From a virus: a stretch of 22,733 bases of DNA. The notes beneath the pieces were generated by a model, which made no database searches, was not told the origin of the DNA, and saw nothing but the letters and a program-made list of their open reading frames with translations. This document shows, piece after piece, positions 5,716 through 13,335 of this stretch (position 1 is its first letter; every line of letters starts with the position of its first letter). The position numbers and the translations under genes are program-made. The stretch spans positions 1 to 22,733 of IMG/VR virus record IMGVR_UViG_3300008448_000706, one strand, 5' to 3'.

Positions 5716-5784
5716 GTTCCTGAGCGTTTTGCGGAAACGGGGGCTCGACAGGCAGGGAGTGCACCCCGCAAGGTTCGCCCTGCC

Positions 5785-6261
5785 ATGGACCCGCAAGACT
5801 TCGAGCCGCGACGCACCGGCAAGTTCGACACCTACGCCCGCGAGGCCTTCCTCGCGGCGTTGCGTGTCGTCCCGAACGTGAGCCGGGCGTGCCGGCTGGC
5901 CGGCGTCTCTCCGGCAACCGCCGACCGTGCGCGCAAGGCCGACGAGGATTTCGCAGCCGAGTGGGCCGAGGCGATCGACGAGGGCGTCGACCGGATGGAG
6001 GAGGAGGCGCACCGGCGTGCGTTCGTCGGCTACAAGGGCCGGCCTGTGGTGCAGAACGGCGCGATCGTGGCCGAGATCACGGAGTACAGCGACGGGCTCG
6101 CCACGCTGCTGCTCAAGGCCCACCGCCCCGGCAAGTACCGTGACAACGTCAACGTGAGCGGCGAGATCACGCAGACCGTGACCGCTGACGAGGCGGCGAC
6201 GAAGATCGCGGCACTGCTGCGTCTGGCCGCGAGCCGGCGGGACATCGACGACATCCTGTGA
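5785..6261 (+). CDS. terS: Terminase small subunit
   Basis: A 158-residue protein immediately upstream of, and overlapping, the large terminase. The N-terminal region has a helix-turn-helix (AALRVVPNVSRACRLAG, then SPATADRARKAD; about residues 28-55), then EEEAHRRAFVGYKG, a pattern I know from phage small terminases of this group. The family binds the phage packaging site, forms a ring and hands DNA to the large subunit. ATG 5785 lacks a good Shine-Dalgarno, but no better in-frame start is visible upstream. The C-terminus is RRDIDDIL, and the same four-residue tip ends the primase-helicase. The gene ends in a GTGA overlap with terL. Confidence 0.85.
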   Translation: MDPQDFEPRRTGKFDTYAREAFLAALRVVPNVSRACRLAGVSPATADRARKADEDFAAEWAEAIDEGVDRMEEEAHRRAFVGYKGRPVVQNGAIVAEITEYSDGLATLLLKAHRPGKYRDNVNVSGEITQTVTADEAATKIAALLRLAASRRDIDDIL

Positions 6262-7808
6262 GCCCGGCAGAGATTCAGGACCTGATCCGGTACCTCTCGC
6301 CGGATGAGAAGGCGGAGCTGGAGAGGTTGCTGCAGGTGCCGCTGCCGCTGTGGGTTCCGCAGGCCGGACCGCAGCAGCTCGCGTACGAGTCGAGGGCAGA
6401 CGTCATCGGCTACGGTGGCGCGGCTGGCGGGGGCAAGACCGACCTCGCGCTCGGCAAGTCGCTGACCCAGCATCAGGTGGTCGCGTTCTTCCGCAAGGAG
6501 GGGACCGAGCTGACCGGTGCGATCGATCGACTGAGCGAGATCCTCGGCCACCGCAGCGGGCTCGGCGGCAAGCCGCCGATCTGGCGAGCACCGGGTGGCA
6601 AGTGCCGGCTGATCGAGTTCTGCTCGATCCCGAACCCGGGCGACGAGAAGAAGTATCAGGGTCGAGCGAAGGACCTGCTGGTGCTCGACGAGGCAGCGAA
6701 CATGATGGAGGCTCAGGTCCGCTTCCTGATGGGCTGGGTGCGCTCTGTCGACCCGCTGCAGCGCACGCAGACGCTCATGCTGTTCAACCCGCCGACCACG
6801 GTCGAGGGCCGGTGGATCGTGGCCTACTTCGCACCGTGGCTCGACCCGAAGCACCCGAACCCGGCGAAGCCCGGCGAGCTGCGCTGGTTCGCGATGATCC
6901 GCGGAGTCGAGACCGAGGTCAGCGACGGCCGGCAGTTCCACGACCGGGGCGAGCTGATCATCCCGCAGTCGCGCACCTTCATCCCGGCCAAGGTCGGCGA
7001 CAACGCGTACCTCAAGGGGACCAACTACATGGCACAGCTACAGGCACTGCCCGAGCCGCTGCGCAGCCAGATGCTGTATGGCGATTTCAACGCAGGCACC
7101 GAGGACGATCCGCAGCAGGTGATCCCGACCGAGTGGGTGGAGATCGCGATGGCCCGGTGGAAGAAGCTCGAGCCCCGCCCGCCGATGTCGTCGATGGGCC
7201 TCGACGTGGCGCGCGGTGGCCGGGACAACACGGTCATCGCAACCCGGCACGGGATGTGGTTCGACGAGCTGACCGTGTACCCGGGAACCGAGACGCCGGA
7301 CGGCGAGACCACCGCAGCCCTCGCGCTGGCGAAGCTGCGCAACGCAGCGCCGATTCACATCGACGTGATCGGCGTGGGCTCGAGCCCGTTCGATGTGTTG
7401 CGCGGTCTGCGGCAGCAGGTGATCGGCGTCAACGTCTCGAACAGCCCCAACGCGCTCGACAAGTCGGGGCTGCTGTCGTTCTCGAACCTGCGGTCGCAGC
7501 TGTGGTGGAAGGTGCGTGAGGCACTGGACCCGCTCGCGAACAACGGCATCGCGCTGCCACCCGACAAGCGGCTGCTGCTCGACCTGTGCACCCCGAAGTG
7601 GAAGGTGATCGGCAAGACGATTCAGGTGCAGTCGCGCGAGGAGATCATCGAGAAGCTCGGCCGGTCGCCGGACTACGGCAGCGCGATATGCCTCGCCATG
7701 ATCGACACCCCGAAGCGTGCCGATGTTGAGAAGCAATTCCCACAGCGTGCACTCCCTGACGAGGGGGGTGACTACAATCCGCTCGACTTTCTTAAGGGCA
7801 GGGGATAG
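6258..7808 (+). CDS. terL: Terminase large subunit (packaging ATPase-nuclease)
   Basis: A 516-residue protein starting at GTG 6258, overlapping terS by four bases. The N-terminal ATPase has Walker A GGAAGGGKT (53-61), Walker B LLVLDEA (140-146) and an MLFNPPT coupling segment (174-180). The C-terminal RNase H-like nuclease shows GLDVARGGRDNTVI (314-327, D315), HIDVIGVG (367-374, D369) and SPDYGSAICLAM (470-481, D472), the usual three acidic positions. This is the Terminase_6-type motor that translocates DNA into the prohead through the portal and cuts it. The length is normal for the family and no residues appear to be missing. Confidence 0.95.
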   Translation: MSPAEIQDLIRYLSPDEKAELERLLQVPLPLWVPQAGPQQLAYESRADVIGYGGAAGGGKTDLALGKSLTQHQVVAFFRKEGTELTGAIDRLSEILGHRSGLGGKPPIWRAPGGKCRLIEFCSIPNPGDEKKYQGRAKDLLVLDEAANMMEAQVRFLMGWVRSVDPLQRTQTLMLFNPPTTVEGRWIVAYFAPWLDPKHPNPAKPGELRWFAMIRGVETEVSDGRQFHDRGELIIPQSRTFIPAKVGDNAYLKGTNYMAQLQALPEPLRSQMLYGDFNAGTEDDPQQVIPTEWVEIAMARWKKLEPRPPMSSMGLDVARGGRDNTVIATRHGMWFDELTVYPGTETPDGETTAALALAKLRNAAPIHIDVIGVGSSPFDVLRGLRQQVIGVNVSNSPNALDKSGLLSFSNLRSQLWWKVREALDPLANNGIALPPDKRLLLDLCTPKWKVIGKTIQVQSREEIIEKLGRSPDYGSAICLAMIDTPKRADVEKQFPQRALPDEGGDYNPLDFLKGRG

Positions 7809-7810
7809 CT

Positions 7811-8107
7811 ATGGGCCTCGAAGCCGCCACCATCATGGCAATCAGTGCAGCTGTGTCCGGCGCCACGGCAGCCTACGGTGCGAGTCAGGCCAACAAGGGC
7901 GGCGCCCCCACCCCGGCGGCACCGGTCGCACCTGAGCCGCCTCCGGCGTCCGCGGCCGAGAAGGCCCCGGAGCGTGCGAGCATGAAGAAAAAACAGAAGA
8001 CGACGGCCGGTGTCGGCGCCGCGCCGGCCGAAACGCTGTTGACCGGGCCTGCGGGCGTCCAGCTCGACGCGGGCATCCTCGGCAAGAACACACTGCTGGG
8101 CGGCTGA
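7811..8107 (+). CDS. Small protein between terminase and portal
   Basis: A 98-residue protein with a hydrophobic Ala/Gly N-terminus (IMAISAAVSGATAAYGA, residues 8-24), a Pro/Ala-rich middle, a Lys patch (KKKQKTT) and a conserved-looking C-terminus (AETLLTGPAGV, then LGKNTLLGG). Similar small proteins with a TLLTGP-G-V...LGK-TLLG ending occur between terL and portal genes of podophages; their role is unknown. ATG 7811 follows the terL stop by two bases, with a purine-rich site upstream. The gene ends in a TGATG overlap with the portal gene, so they are likely translated together. The hydrophobic N-terminus could be a membrane-active segment or a glycine-zipper-like helix. Confidence 0.75.
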   Translation: MGLEAATIMAISAAVSGATAAYGASQANKGGAPTPAAPVAPEPPPASAAEKAPERASMKKKQKTTAGVGAAPAETLLTGPAGVQLDAGILGKNTLLGG

Positions 8108-9834
8108 TGGACTACAGCACTCGGATGTACAAGAGCTACAGCGACTACATGTCGCTGCTCGGCGCATTGAAGACCGAGAGGTCGAGCTGGGACGCCTTGT
8201 ACCGCGAGGTCTCCGACAACATGTTCGTGCGCGGCGCACGCATGCAGCGCACCGAGCGCAACCGGGGCGATCGCAAGTCCGACTACAACAAGATCCTCGA
8301 CCCGTACGCGACGCGTGCGCGCAGGATCCTGACCGCCGGCCTCGTGGCCGGCATGTCCTCGCCGGCCCGCCCGTGGCACAAGCTCGCGATCGACGACGAA
8401 GACCTGATGGAGTACCAGCCGGTCAAGGAGTGGCTCGAGCTGGTGACGCAGCAGCAGCGCAACATCTTCGCCCGGTCGAACACGTACCGCGCGCTCGGGC
8501 AGATGTACGACACGATCGGCACCTTCGGCACCGCGCCGATCGTGATCAAGGAGGACTACGAGGATGTCGTCTCGTGCCACCCGATACCGACCGGCGAGTT
8601 CTACGTCGCGACCGACGACAAGGGCAACGTCACGCTGCTCATGCGCGAGTTCGAGATGACCGTCGGCCAGATGTTCCTCGAGTTCGGGCAGGAGAACTGC
8701 AGCCAGACGGTCCGCTCCCTCTACCAAGATGGGCGCGGCATCCACTCGTGGGTGCCGGTCGTGCAGGTGATCCAGCCTCGGCACTGGTCGGACCGGCAAG
8801 GCCAGCTCGGCGGCGCCGGCATGCAGTGGGCCTCGTGCTACTTCGAGCTGTCGCAGGACACCGACAAGCTGCTCGCGAAGCGCGGGTACAAACGGTTCCC
8901 CGTGGTCTGCGCCCGGTGGGACGTGCTGGGCGGAGACGTGTACGGCACGAGCCCGGGCATGGAGGTGCTCGGCCACGTCGAGCGGCTGCAGCACCACCAG
9001 CTGAGAAAGGCGCAGGCGATCGATTACATGGTCAAGCCTCCGCTGCAGGTGCCCGCGTCGATGAAGGACAACCCGGTGCGCACACTCCCGGGCGGCGTGA
9101 ACTACGTCGACATGGCAGGCCCGGGTCAGGTGATCAAGAGCGCGTGGGACGTCAAGCTCGACCTGAACGCGATGCTGCTCGACGTGCAGGACCTGCGCAA
9201 GATCATCGACCAGAACTTCTACACCGACCTGTTCCTGATGATCTCGATGGACGATCGGTCGAACGTGACTGCGCACGAGATCGCAGCCCGCAACGAAGAG
9301 AAGTTGCTGATGCTCGGCCCGGTGCTCGAGCGTCTGCATGGCGAGTGCCTGCGAGGACTGATCGAGTCGACCTTCGCCCGGCAGATGGAAGCCGGCATGC
9401 TGCCCCCACCCCCGAGGGAGCTGGAGGGTAAGGAGGTCAACGTCGAGTTCGTGAGCATGCTCGCGCAGGCGCAGCGCGCGATCGGCACTCAGTCGATCGA
9501 CCGTCTGATGACCTACGTCGGCACGATCGCGAACGTGCAAGCCAGTGCAGGCATGAAGCCGACCGTGCTGCACAAGGTCGACCTGATCGAGAGCGTGGAC
9601 AGCTACGCATCCATGCTCGGCATCGACCCCCGACTGATCATCCCTGACGACGTGGTCGAGGAGCGGCTCGCAGCCGAAGAGCAGGCCGCGCAGCAGGCCG
9701 CGCAGATGGAGCAGATGGCAGCCGCAGCATCGGCCGCAAAGGACGCTGCGGGCGCCGTGCCGCAAGAGGGCAGCGCGCTGCAGCAGGCGATGGGCGCGGT
9801 GCAGGGCTACACAACCCCGGGCGTGCTGCCGTAG
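8107..9834 (+). CDS. Portal protein (head-to-tail connector)
   Basis: A 575-residue protein of the podovirus head-to-tail connecting family. Typical features are the N-terminal helix (LGALKTERSSWDALYREVSDNM), RARRILTAGLVAGMSSPARPW (about residues 65-85), the PIPTGEFYVATDD segment and a Gln/Ala-rich C-terminus (EEQAAQQAAQMEQMAAAAS) that would form the tail-like crown helix. The portal forms the 12-fold ring that nucleates prohead assembly, docks the terminase and later binds the tail tube. Its place directly after terL and the small linker gene is standard. ATG 8107 overlaps the upstream stop. Confidence 0.92.
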   Translation: MDYSTRMYKSYSDYMSLLGALKTERSSWDALYREVSDNMFVRGARMQRTERNRGDRKSDYNKILDPYATRARRILTAGLVAGMSSPARPWHKLAIDDEDLMEYQPVKEWLELVTQQQRNIFARSNTYRALGQMYDTIGTFGTAPIVIKEDYEDVVSCHPIPTGEFYVATDDKGNVTLLMREFEMTVGQMFLEFGQENCSQTVRSLYQDGRGIHSWVPVVQVIQPRHWSDRQGQLGGAGMQWASCYFELSQDTDKLLAKRGYKRFPVVCARWDVLGGDVYGTSPGMEVLGHVERLQHHQLRKAQAIDYMVKPPLQVPASMKDNPVRTLPGGVNYVDMAGPGQVIKSAWDVKLDLNAMLLDVQDLRKIIDQNFYTDLFLMISMDDRSNVTAHEIAARNEEKLLMLGPVLERLHGECLRGLIESTFARQMEAGMLPPPPRELEGKEVNVEFVSMLAQAQRAIGTQSIDRLMTYVGTIANVQASAGMKPTVLHKVDLIESVDSYASMLGIDPRLIIPDDVVEERLAAEEQAAQQAAQMEQMAAAASAAKDAAGAVPQEGSALQQAMGAVQGYTTPGVLP

Positions 9835-9875
9835 CGGTGCACTCGATTAAAAAACCATAGCGTAGGATCACCATC

Positions 9876-10250
9876 GTGAGCAGTGAGAATCTTCTGGCAG
9901 CGTTCGACAAGACAGGTGCGTTCGCTTCGGCACAGGAAGCCGAGCTGGCCGCCGCGCTCGAAGAGCGGGTGCTGGGGGATGACCTCAAGCTGCTGATGTC
10001 GAATGCGAGCGGTCGCCGCTGGATGTGGTGGCTGCTCAGTGAATGCAGGGTCTTCCATAGCAACTTCTCCACCTCCGCGCTCGACATGGCACGTCGTGAA
10101 GGGCGCAGAGAACTCGGGCTGCTGCTGATGGGGAAACTGAACATCCTCTGCCCGGAACGGTACGAGGAGATGCGCAAGGAGCAGGTAAATGGCGGACGCA
10201 AACGGAACCGACGCTCAACCGAACAGCAGCGGGACGGGGACGGGGAGTGA
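9876..10250 (+). CDS. Bbp19-like phage protein
   Basis: A 124-residue protein resembling the Bbp19-like domain first named from Bordetella phage BPP-1, with the signature GRRWMWWLLSECRVF (about 46-60) and ALDMARREGRRELGLLLMGKL downstream. Proteins of this family sit between portal and scaffold genes in podophages; the role is not established. The start is GTG 9876 after a short AT-rich gap (9835-9875) with a purine-rich TAGGAT; a promoter could lie in that gap but I see no convincing -35/-10 pair. The last 20 codons overlap the scaffold gene in another frame and are low-complexity (Arg/Gln/Asp-rich). Confidence 0.75.
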   Translation: MSSENLLAAFDKTGAFASAQEAELAAALEERVLGDDLKLLMSNASGRRWMWWLLSECRVFHSNFSTSALDMARREGRRELGLLLMGKLNILCPERYEEMRKEQVNGGRKRNRRSTEQQRDGDGE

Positions 10251-10803
10251 CGTAGCACCGGCACCAGCAGCACCGACGCCGGCAGCAGCACCAGCAGCCA
10301 CACCTCAGACACCGGCGGAAGACGCGCCGGTCGAGTACGAGTTTCAGTTGCCCGAAGGCGTGACGCTGGACGAGGACATCCTCGGCCAGTTCAGGTCTGA
10401 AGCGCAGGCCCTGAAGCTCCCGGCCGACAAGGCGCAAGCCCTCGTCGGCATGGGCGCACAGGCGGTGCAGAAGGCGATGGACACCGTGCTCGAGGCCGAC
10501 AAGGCGCGACGCGCCACGTGGGCCACGGAGGCGGAATCGGACGCAGAGTTCGGCGGCCCTCAGTTCAAGGAAAACCTCTCCGTCGCGCAAGAAGCGATCG
10601 GGACGTTCTCCCCAAAGCTGAAGACCTTCCTGAACGAGACGGGGCTGGGAAACCACCCCGAGATGATCCGGTTCGCTTTCAAGGTCGGGCAGCTGCTCAA
10701 GCAGGACGGGTTCGTCGCAGGCAAGCGCATCGGCCCGGACAGCCAGCCGCAGGTCCCGAAGTCGAGGGACCACGCCAAGACGCTGTACCCGAACATGAAG
10801 TAA
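10189..10803 (+). CDS. Capsid scaffolding protein
   Basis: A 204-residue protein directly before the major capsid gene. It has an acidic, Pro/Ala-rich disordered N-terminus (about 1-48), then EYEFQLPEGVTLDEDILGQF, a helical middle (ADKAQALVGMGAQAVQKAM) and a helical C-terminus. This matches podophage scaffold proteins, which guide prohead assembly and then leave or are degraded. AAGGAG (10176-10181) precedes ATG 10189 by seven bases. The gene overlaps the Bbp19-like gene by 62 bases. The C-terminal segment (PKSRDHAKTLYPNMK) is basic, as expected for the capsid-binding end of a scaffold. Confidence 0.8.
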   Translation: MADANGTDAQPNSSGTGTGSDVAPAPAAPTPAAAPAATPQTPAEDAPVEYEFQLPEGVTLDEDILGQFRSEAQALKLPADKAQALVGMGAQAVQKAMDTVLEADKARRATWATEAESDAEFGGPQFKENLSVAQEAIGTFSPKLKTFLNETGLGNHPEMIRFAFKVGQLLKQDGFVAGKRIGPDSQPQVPKSRDHAKTLYPNMK

Positions 10804-10832
10804 ACCCCCTCCCTTCTCAGGAGTAGCACACC

Positions 10833-11873
10833 ATGGCAATTCTTGGACAACGTGGTCAGATCACGCTGACCGATTGGGCAAACTCGATCGACCCGGACGG
10901 CAGTGTCGCCTCCGTCGCCGAACTTCTCACGCAGCAGAACTCGGTTCTCACGGACATGCCGTGGATCGAGGGCAACCTTCCGACCGGCCACCGGTCGACC
11001 ATCCGCGCCGGCCTGCCGACGCCGACGTGGCGCCAGCTGTATCGCGGCGTCGTGCCGAGCAAGTCGGTTCGCGTGCAGGTCGAAGACGCGTGCGGGATGC
11101 TCGAAGCGCGCAACGAAGTCGACAAGGACCTCGCGGACCTGAACGGCAATTCGGCAGCGTTCATGCTGTCCGAGGCGATCGCCCAGCTCGAGGGCATGAA
11201 TCAGGCCTTCGCCAGCACGCTGATCTACGGCAACGTCGCGATCAACCCCGAGCGGTTCACCGGCTTCGCACCCCGCTTCAGCGGTCGGTCTGGCTTCCCG
11301 GCGGCGGTGAACGTGATCCACGCGGGCGGCTCGGTCGCCTCGCAGCAGACCTCCATCTGGCTGGTGGGCTGGGGTCCGAACACCGTGCACGGCATCTTCC
11401 CGAAGGGCTCGCAGGCTGGCCTCGTGCGGGACGATCTGGGCGTGATCGACGCGTTCGACGACCAGTCCCCGGCGGCGCGCTTCCGTGCGCAGGCCGAGCG
11501 GTTCCAGTGGAAGTGCGGTCTGGCCGTCAAGGACTGGCGCTACATCGTCCGCATCTGCAACGTGGACGTCGCCAACCTGCTGGCAACCTCCGGCTTCGCG
11601 GACGTCGCCAAGCTGCTGGTGCGTGCCTTCGCGCGCATCCCGAACCCGGGCATGTGCACCCCGCGCATCTACTGCTCGCGAGCTGTCTACACCGCGATGG
11701 CGATTCAGGCTCTGGACAAGTCCCAGAACGCGATCGCGATCCAGCCGTCAATTCAGCAGTACGGTGACGTGTCCCCGGGCAACGCGGGCGGCGGCGGCAC
11801 CCTGACCTTCCTCGGAGTCCCGGTCCGCGTCGTCGACGCGATCCTCGACACCGAAGCGGTCGTACCGGCGTAA
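10833..11873 (+). CDS. Major capsid protein, BPP-1 type
   Basis: A 346-residue protein recognisable as the podophage major capsid family that includes Bordetella BPP-1: TLTDWANSIDPDGSVASVAEL (N-terminal), MPWIEGNLPTGHRSTIRAG, PTPTWRQLYRGVVPSKS, then ARNEVDKDLADLNGN. It builds the icosahedral shell, with the cement protein encoded next. AGGAG (10819-10823) precedes ATG 10833, a strong start as expected for the most abundant virion protein. The BPP-1 capsid protein is reported to have a rewired HK97-like fold; if this homology holds the same topology is expected here. No truncation is seen. Confidence 0.92.
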   Translation: MAILGQRGQITLTDWANSIDPDGSVASVAELLTQQNSVLTDMPWIEGNLPTGHRSTIRAGLPTPTWRQLYRGVVPSKSVRVQVEDACGMLEARNEVDKDLADLNGNSAAFMLSEAIAQLEGMNQAFASTLIYGNVAINPERFTGFAPRFSGRSGFPAAVNVIHAGGSVASQQTSIWLVGWGPNTVHGIFPKGSQAGLVRDDLGVIDAFDDQSPAARFRAQAERFQWKCGLAVKDWRYIVRICNVDVANLLATSGFADVAKLLVRAFARIPNPGMCTPRIYCSRAVYTAMAIQALDKSQNAIAIQPSIQQYGDVSPGNAGGGGTLTFLGVPVRVVDAILDTEAVVPA

Positions 11874-11899
11874 TACGTCCCCAGCACAGGAGATACACC

Positions 11900-12397
11900 A
11901 TGATCATCGATCGGCAAAACCTCTTCAACCCGCTGGGCGACGGCCTGACCGCTGCCACCAACGGCGGGCAGCAGAACATCCGCGCCGCGGGTACCTACAT
12001 CTCGACGGATCAGATCGATCTGTCGCAGATCGCGGTCGCCTCGGGCGTGACGTGGGACTGGGGTGTGGGCCCGGAGCCCATCCTTATCGTTCGAGTCGGC
12101 GAAGCGTTCGTCGGCGGAACCAACATCACGATCAACCTGCTGTCCGCCGACGTGGCGCCGGGCATGACCGGCAACCCGACGACGCACTTCTCGCAGGTCG
12201 TCGCGACGGCGGGTCTGACGGCGAACACCGAGATCGTCCGCACGAAGTTGCCCTCGGGCGCGTACCGGCGGTTCCTTGCCGTGCAGTACGTCTCGACCGG
12301 CACCTACACCGCGGGTGGTATCGATGCGATGCTGGTGATCGGGATCCAGCGCAACCTGCCGATGCCGTCCGGCTTCCGCCTCCCGGCGGCGGTGTAA
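11900..12397 (+). CDS. Capsid cement protein, Bbp16-like
   Basis: A 165-residue beta-rich protein located right after the major capsid gene, the position of the BPP-1 cement protein Bbp16, whose general character it shares (MIIDRQNLFNPLG start, a run of beta strands, C-terminal GIQRNLPMPSGF). Cement proteins bind the outer capsid surface and hold capsomers against DNA pressure. GGAG lies about nine bases before ATG 11900. A hairpin follows the stop closely (12403-12422), so capsid-gene transcripts may end or thin out here. I base the assignment on order and motif memory, not on an alignment. Confidence 0.85.
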   Translation: MIIDRQNLFNPLGDGLTAATNGGQQNIRAAGTYISTDQIDLSQIAVASGVTWDWGVGPEPILIVRVGEAFVGGTNITINLLSADVAPGMTGNPTTHFSQVVATAGLTANTEIVRTKLPSGAYRRFLAVQYVSTGTYTAGGIDAMLVIGIQRNLPMPSGFRLPAAV

Positions 12398-12402
12398 TGG
12401 CG

Positions 12403-12422
12403 GCGGGGGCTCCGGCCCCCGC
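12403..12422 (+). terminator. GC-rich hairpin after the cement gene
   Basis: GCGGGGGC (12403-12410), loop TCCG, GCCCCCGC (12415-12422) form a perfect 8-bp stem five bases after the stop, followed by TTCTCTC. The short pyrimidine tail is weaker than in a classic terminator, so partial termination or 3'-end protection of abundant capsid mRNA is likely. Confidence 0.6.
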
Positions 12423-12448
12423 TTCTCTCAACGTAAGAAGGAACTACC

Positions 12449-12640
12449 ATGGCGAACATCCGCCCGGCAATCGCACTGCAACGCATCTTCGACGGCAGCC
12501 GTGTCATCGAAGAAGGCCAGACCTTCGACTTCGACTTCGACCAGCCCTACAACGAGCACGCCATCGTCGAAGCGGAAGAGGTCGTGGTCAGCGAGTCGCG
12601 GCCGAAGGCCAGCAAGAAGAAGTCCGAAGACATCCTCTGA
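12449..12640 (+). CDS. Small acidic protein between two hairpins
   Basis: A 63-residue protein with a good ribosome binding site (AAGGAAC, 12438-12444) and ATG 12449. It starts with a short basic or hydrophobic part (RPAIALQRIFDGSRV), continues with acidic and aromatic residues (GQTFDFDFDQPY) and ends in a Lys patch followed by SEDIL. I recognise no family. Flanking by terminator-like hairpins at 12403-12422 and 12676-12701 makes it a separately stoppable unit at the capsid/tail boundary. A minor head or head-completion protein is possible but unsupported. The C-terminal tip is shared in form with the primase and TerS ends. Confidence 0.65.
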   Translation: MANIRPAIALQRIFDGSRVIEEGQTFDFDFDQPYNEHAIVEAEEVVVSESRPKASKKKSEDIL

Positions 12641-12675
12641 TCTCGGCATCGCACGAACATTCGCCGCAGGACCTT

Positions 12676-12701
12676 CAGCCCCGTTCGCGGGGCTGCTTTT
12701 T
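12676..12701 (+). terminator. Rho-independent terminator with TTCG loop
   Basis: CAGCCCCG (12676-12683), loop TTCG, CGGGGCTG (12688-12695) form a perfect 8-bp stem followed by C and five T (12697-12701). This is a good intrinsic terminator. It ends 13 bases before the next gene, whose own ribosome binding site (GAGGTGAG, 12703-12710) follows, so a fraction of transcripts must read through unless a promoter lies very close. Confidence 0.85.
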
Positions 12702-12714
12702 GTGAGGTGAGAGC

Positions 12715-13335
12715 ATGAGCAGCGAGGTCGACATCTGCAACATCGCCCTGTCGAATCTCGGCAGCGCCGTGCAGATCACCAGCATCACCCCTCCCGACGG
12801 CAGCCGCGAGTCGGACCTGTGCGCTCGGTTCTACCCGATCGCGCGGCGCGCGATGTACGGTGCCGACTACAACTGGTCGTGGACAATCCGACGCGAAGCG
12901 CTGGTGCTGTTCGCCGACGAGGATGTGTCCAACTGGGAGTTCGCATACGCCACCCCGAACAATCTGCTCCGGGTCGGTGCCGTGCTGCCCGAAGGCTACA
13001 CCTCCGACACCGAACGGGTGCCCTACTCGCTCGAGGCGTCGAGCACCGGGTCGAAGGTCATACGCACCAACACCGCGGACGCGCAGATCAAGTACACGAT
13101 CGACGTAGTCAACACTGGACGCTTCTCGGCGGCGTTCGACATCGCGCTCGCGAGGCGGCTGTCGTCCCTGCTGGCCGGCCCGCTGATCAAAGGCCTGCCG
13201 GGCGCCAAGGTGTCGATCGAGCAGCTGAAGCTGTTTCAAGCCGAGTGGTCTCTGGCCGTCGTCGACGACGCGAACCAGAGCAGCAGCGACAGCTACGCAA
13301 ACTTCACCCCGGCCGATCTGAGGTCTCGCTCGTGA
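12715..13335 (+). CDS. Tail tubular protein A-like (gp11-type) adaptor
   Basis: A 206-residue protein whose start EVDICNIALSNLGSAVQITS is the typical opening of podophage gp11-like tail tubular A proteins. It continues with CARFYPIARRAMYGADYNWSW and a Trp-rich segment, and ends in a Ser/Arg-rich tail. In T7-type virions this protein forms the ring between portal and nozzle. The order capsid, adaptor, nozzle supports the call. ATG 12715 follows a GAGGTGAG site. The stop overlaps the nozzle gene start (GTGA, 13332-13335). Confidence 0.85.
   Translation: MSSEVDICNIALSNLGSAVQITSITPPDGSRESDLCARFYPIARRAMYGADYNWSWTIRREALVLFADEDVSNWEFAYATPNNLLRVGAVLPEGYTSDTERVPYSLEASSTGSKVIRTNTADAQIKYTIDVVNTGRFSAAFDIALARRLSSLLAGPLIKGLPGAKVSIEQLKLFQAEWSLAVVDDANQSSSDSYANFTPADLRSRS

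Noticed and set aside
5187-6123. Several minus-strand open frames across the control region and terS
   Set aside because: Arg/Pro/Ser-rich composition, no recognisable motif, and antisense to terS and the HTH gene.
9835-9875. Promoter in the AT-rich gap before the Bbp19-like gene
   Set aside because: The gap is AT-rich for this genome, but no -35/-10 pair with good spacing could be defended by eye.
12819-13331. Extension of the nozzle gene upstream of GTG 13332
   Set aside because: This part overlaps the adaptor gene in another frame and reads as Arg/Gln-rich low-complexity sequence. The family-typical start KSLFRSFAAGEI begins at 13332.
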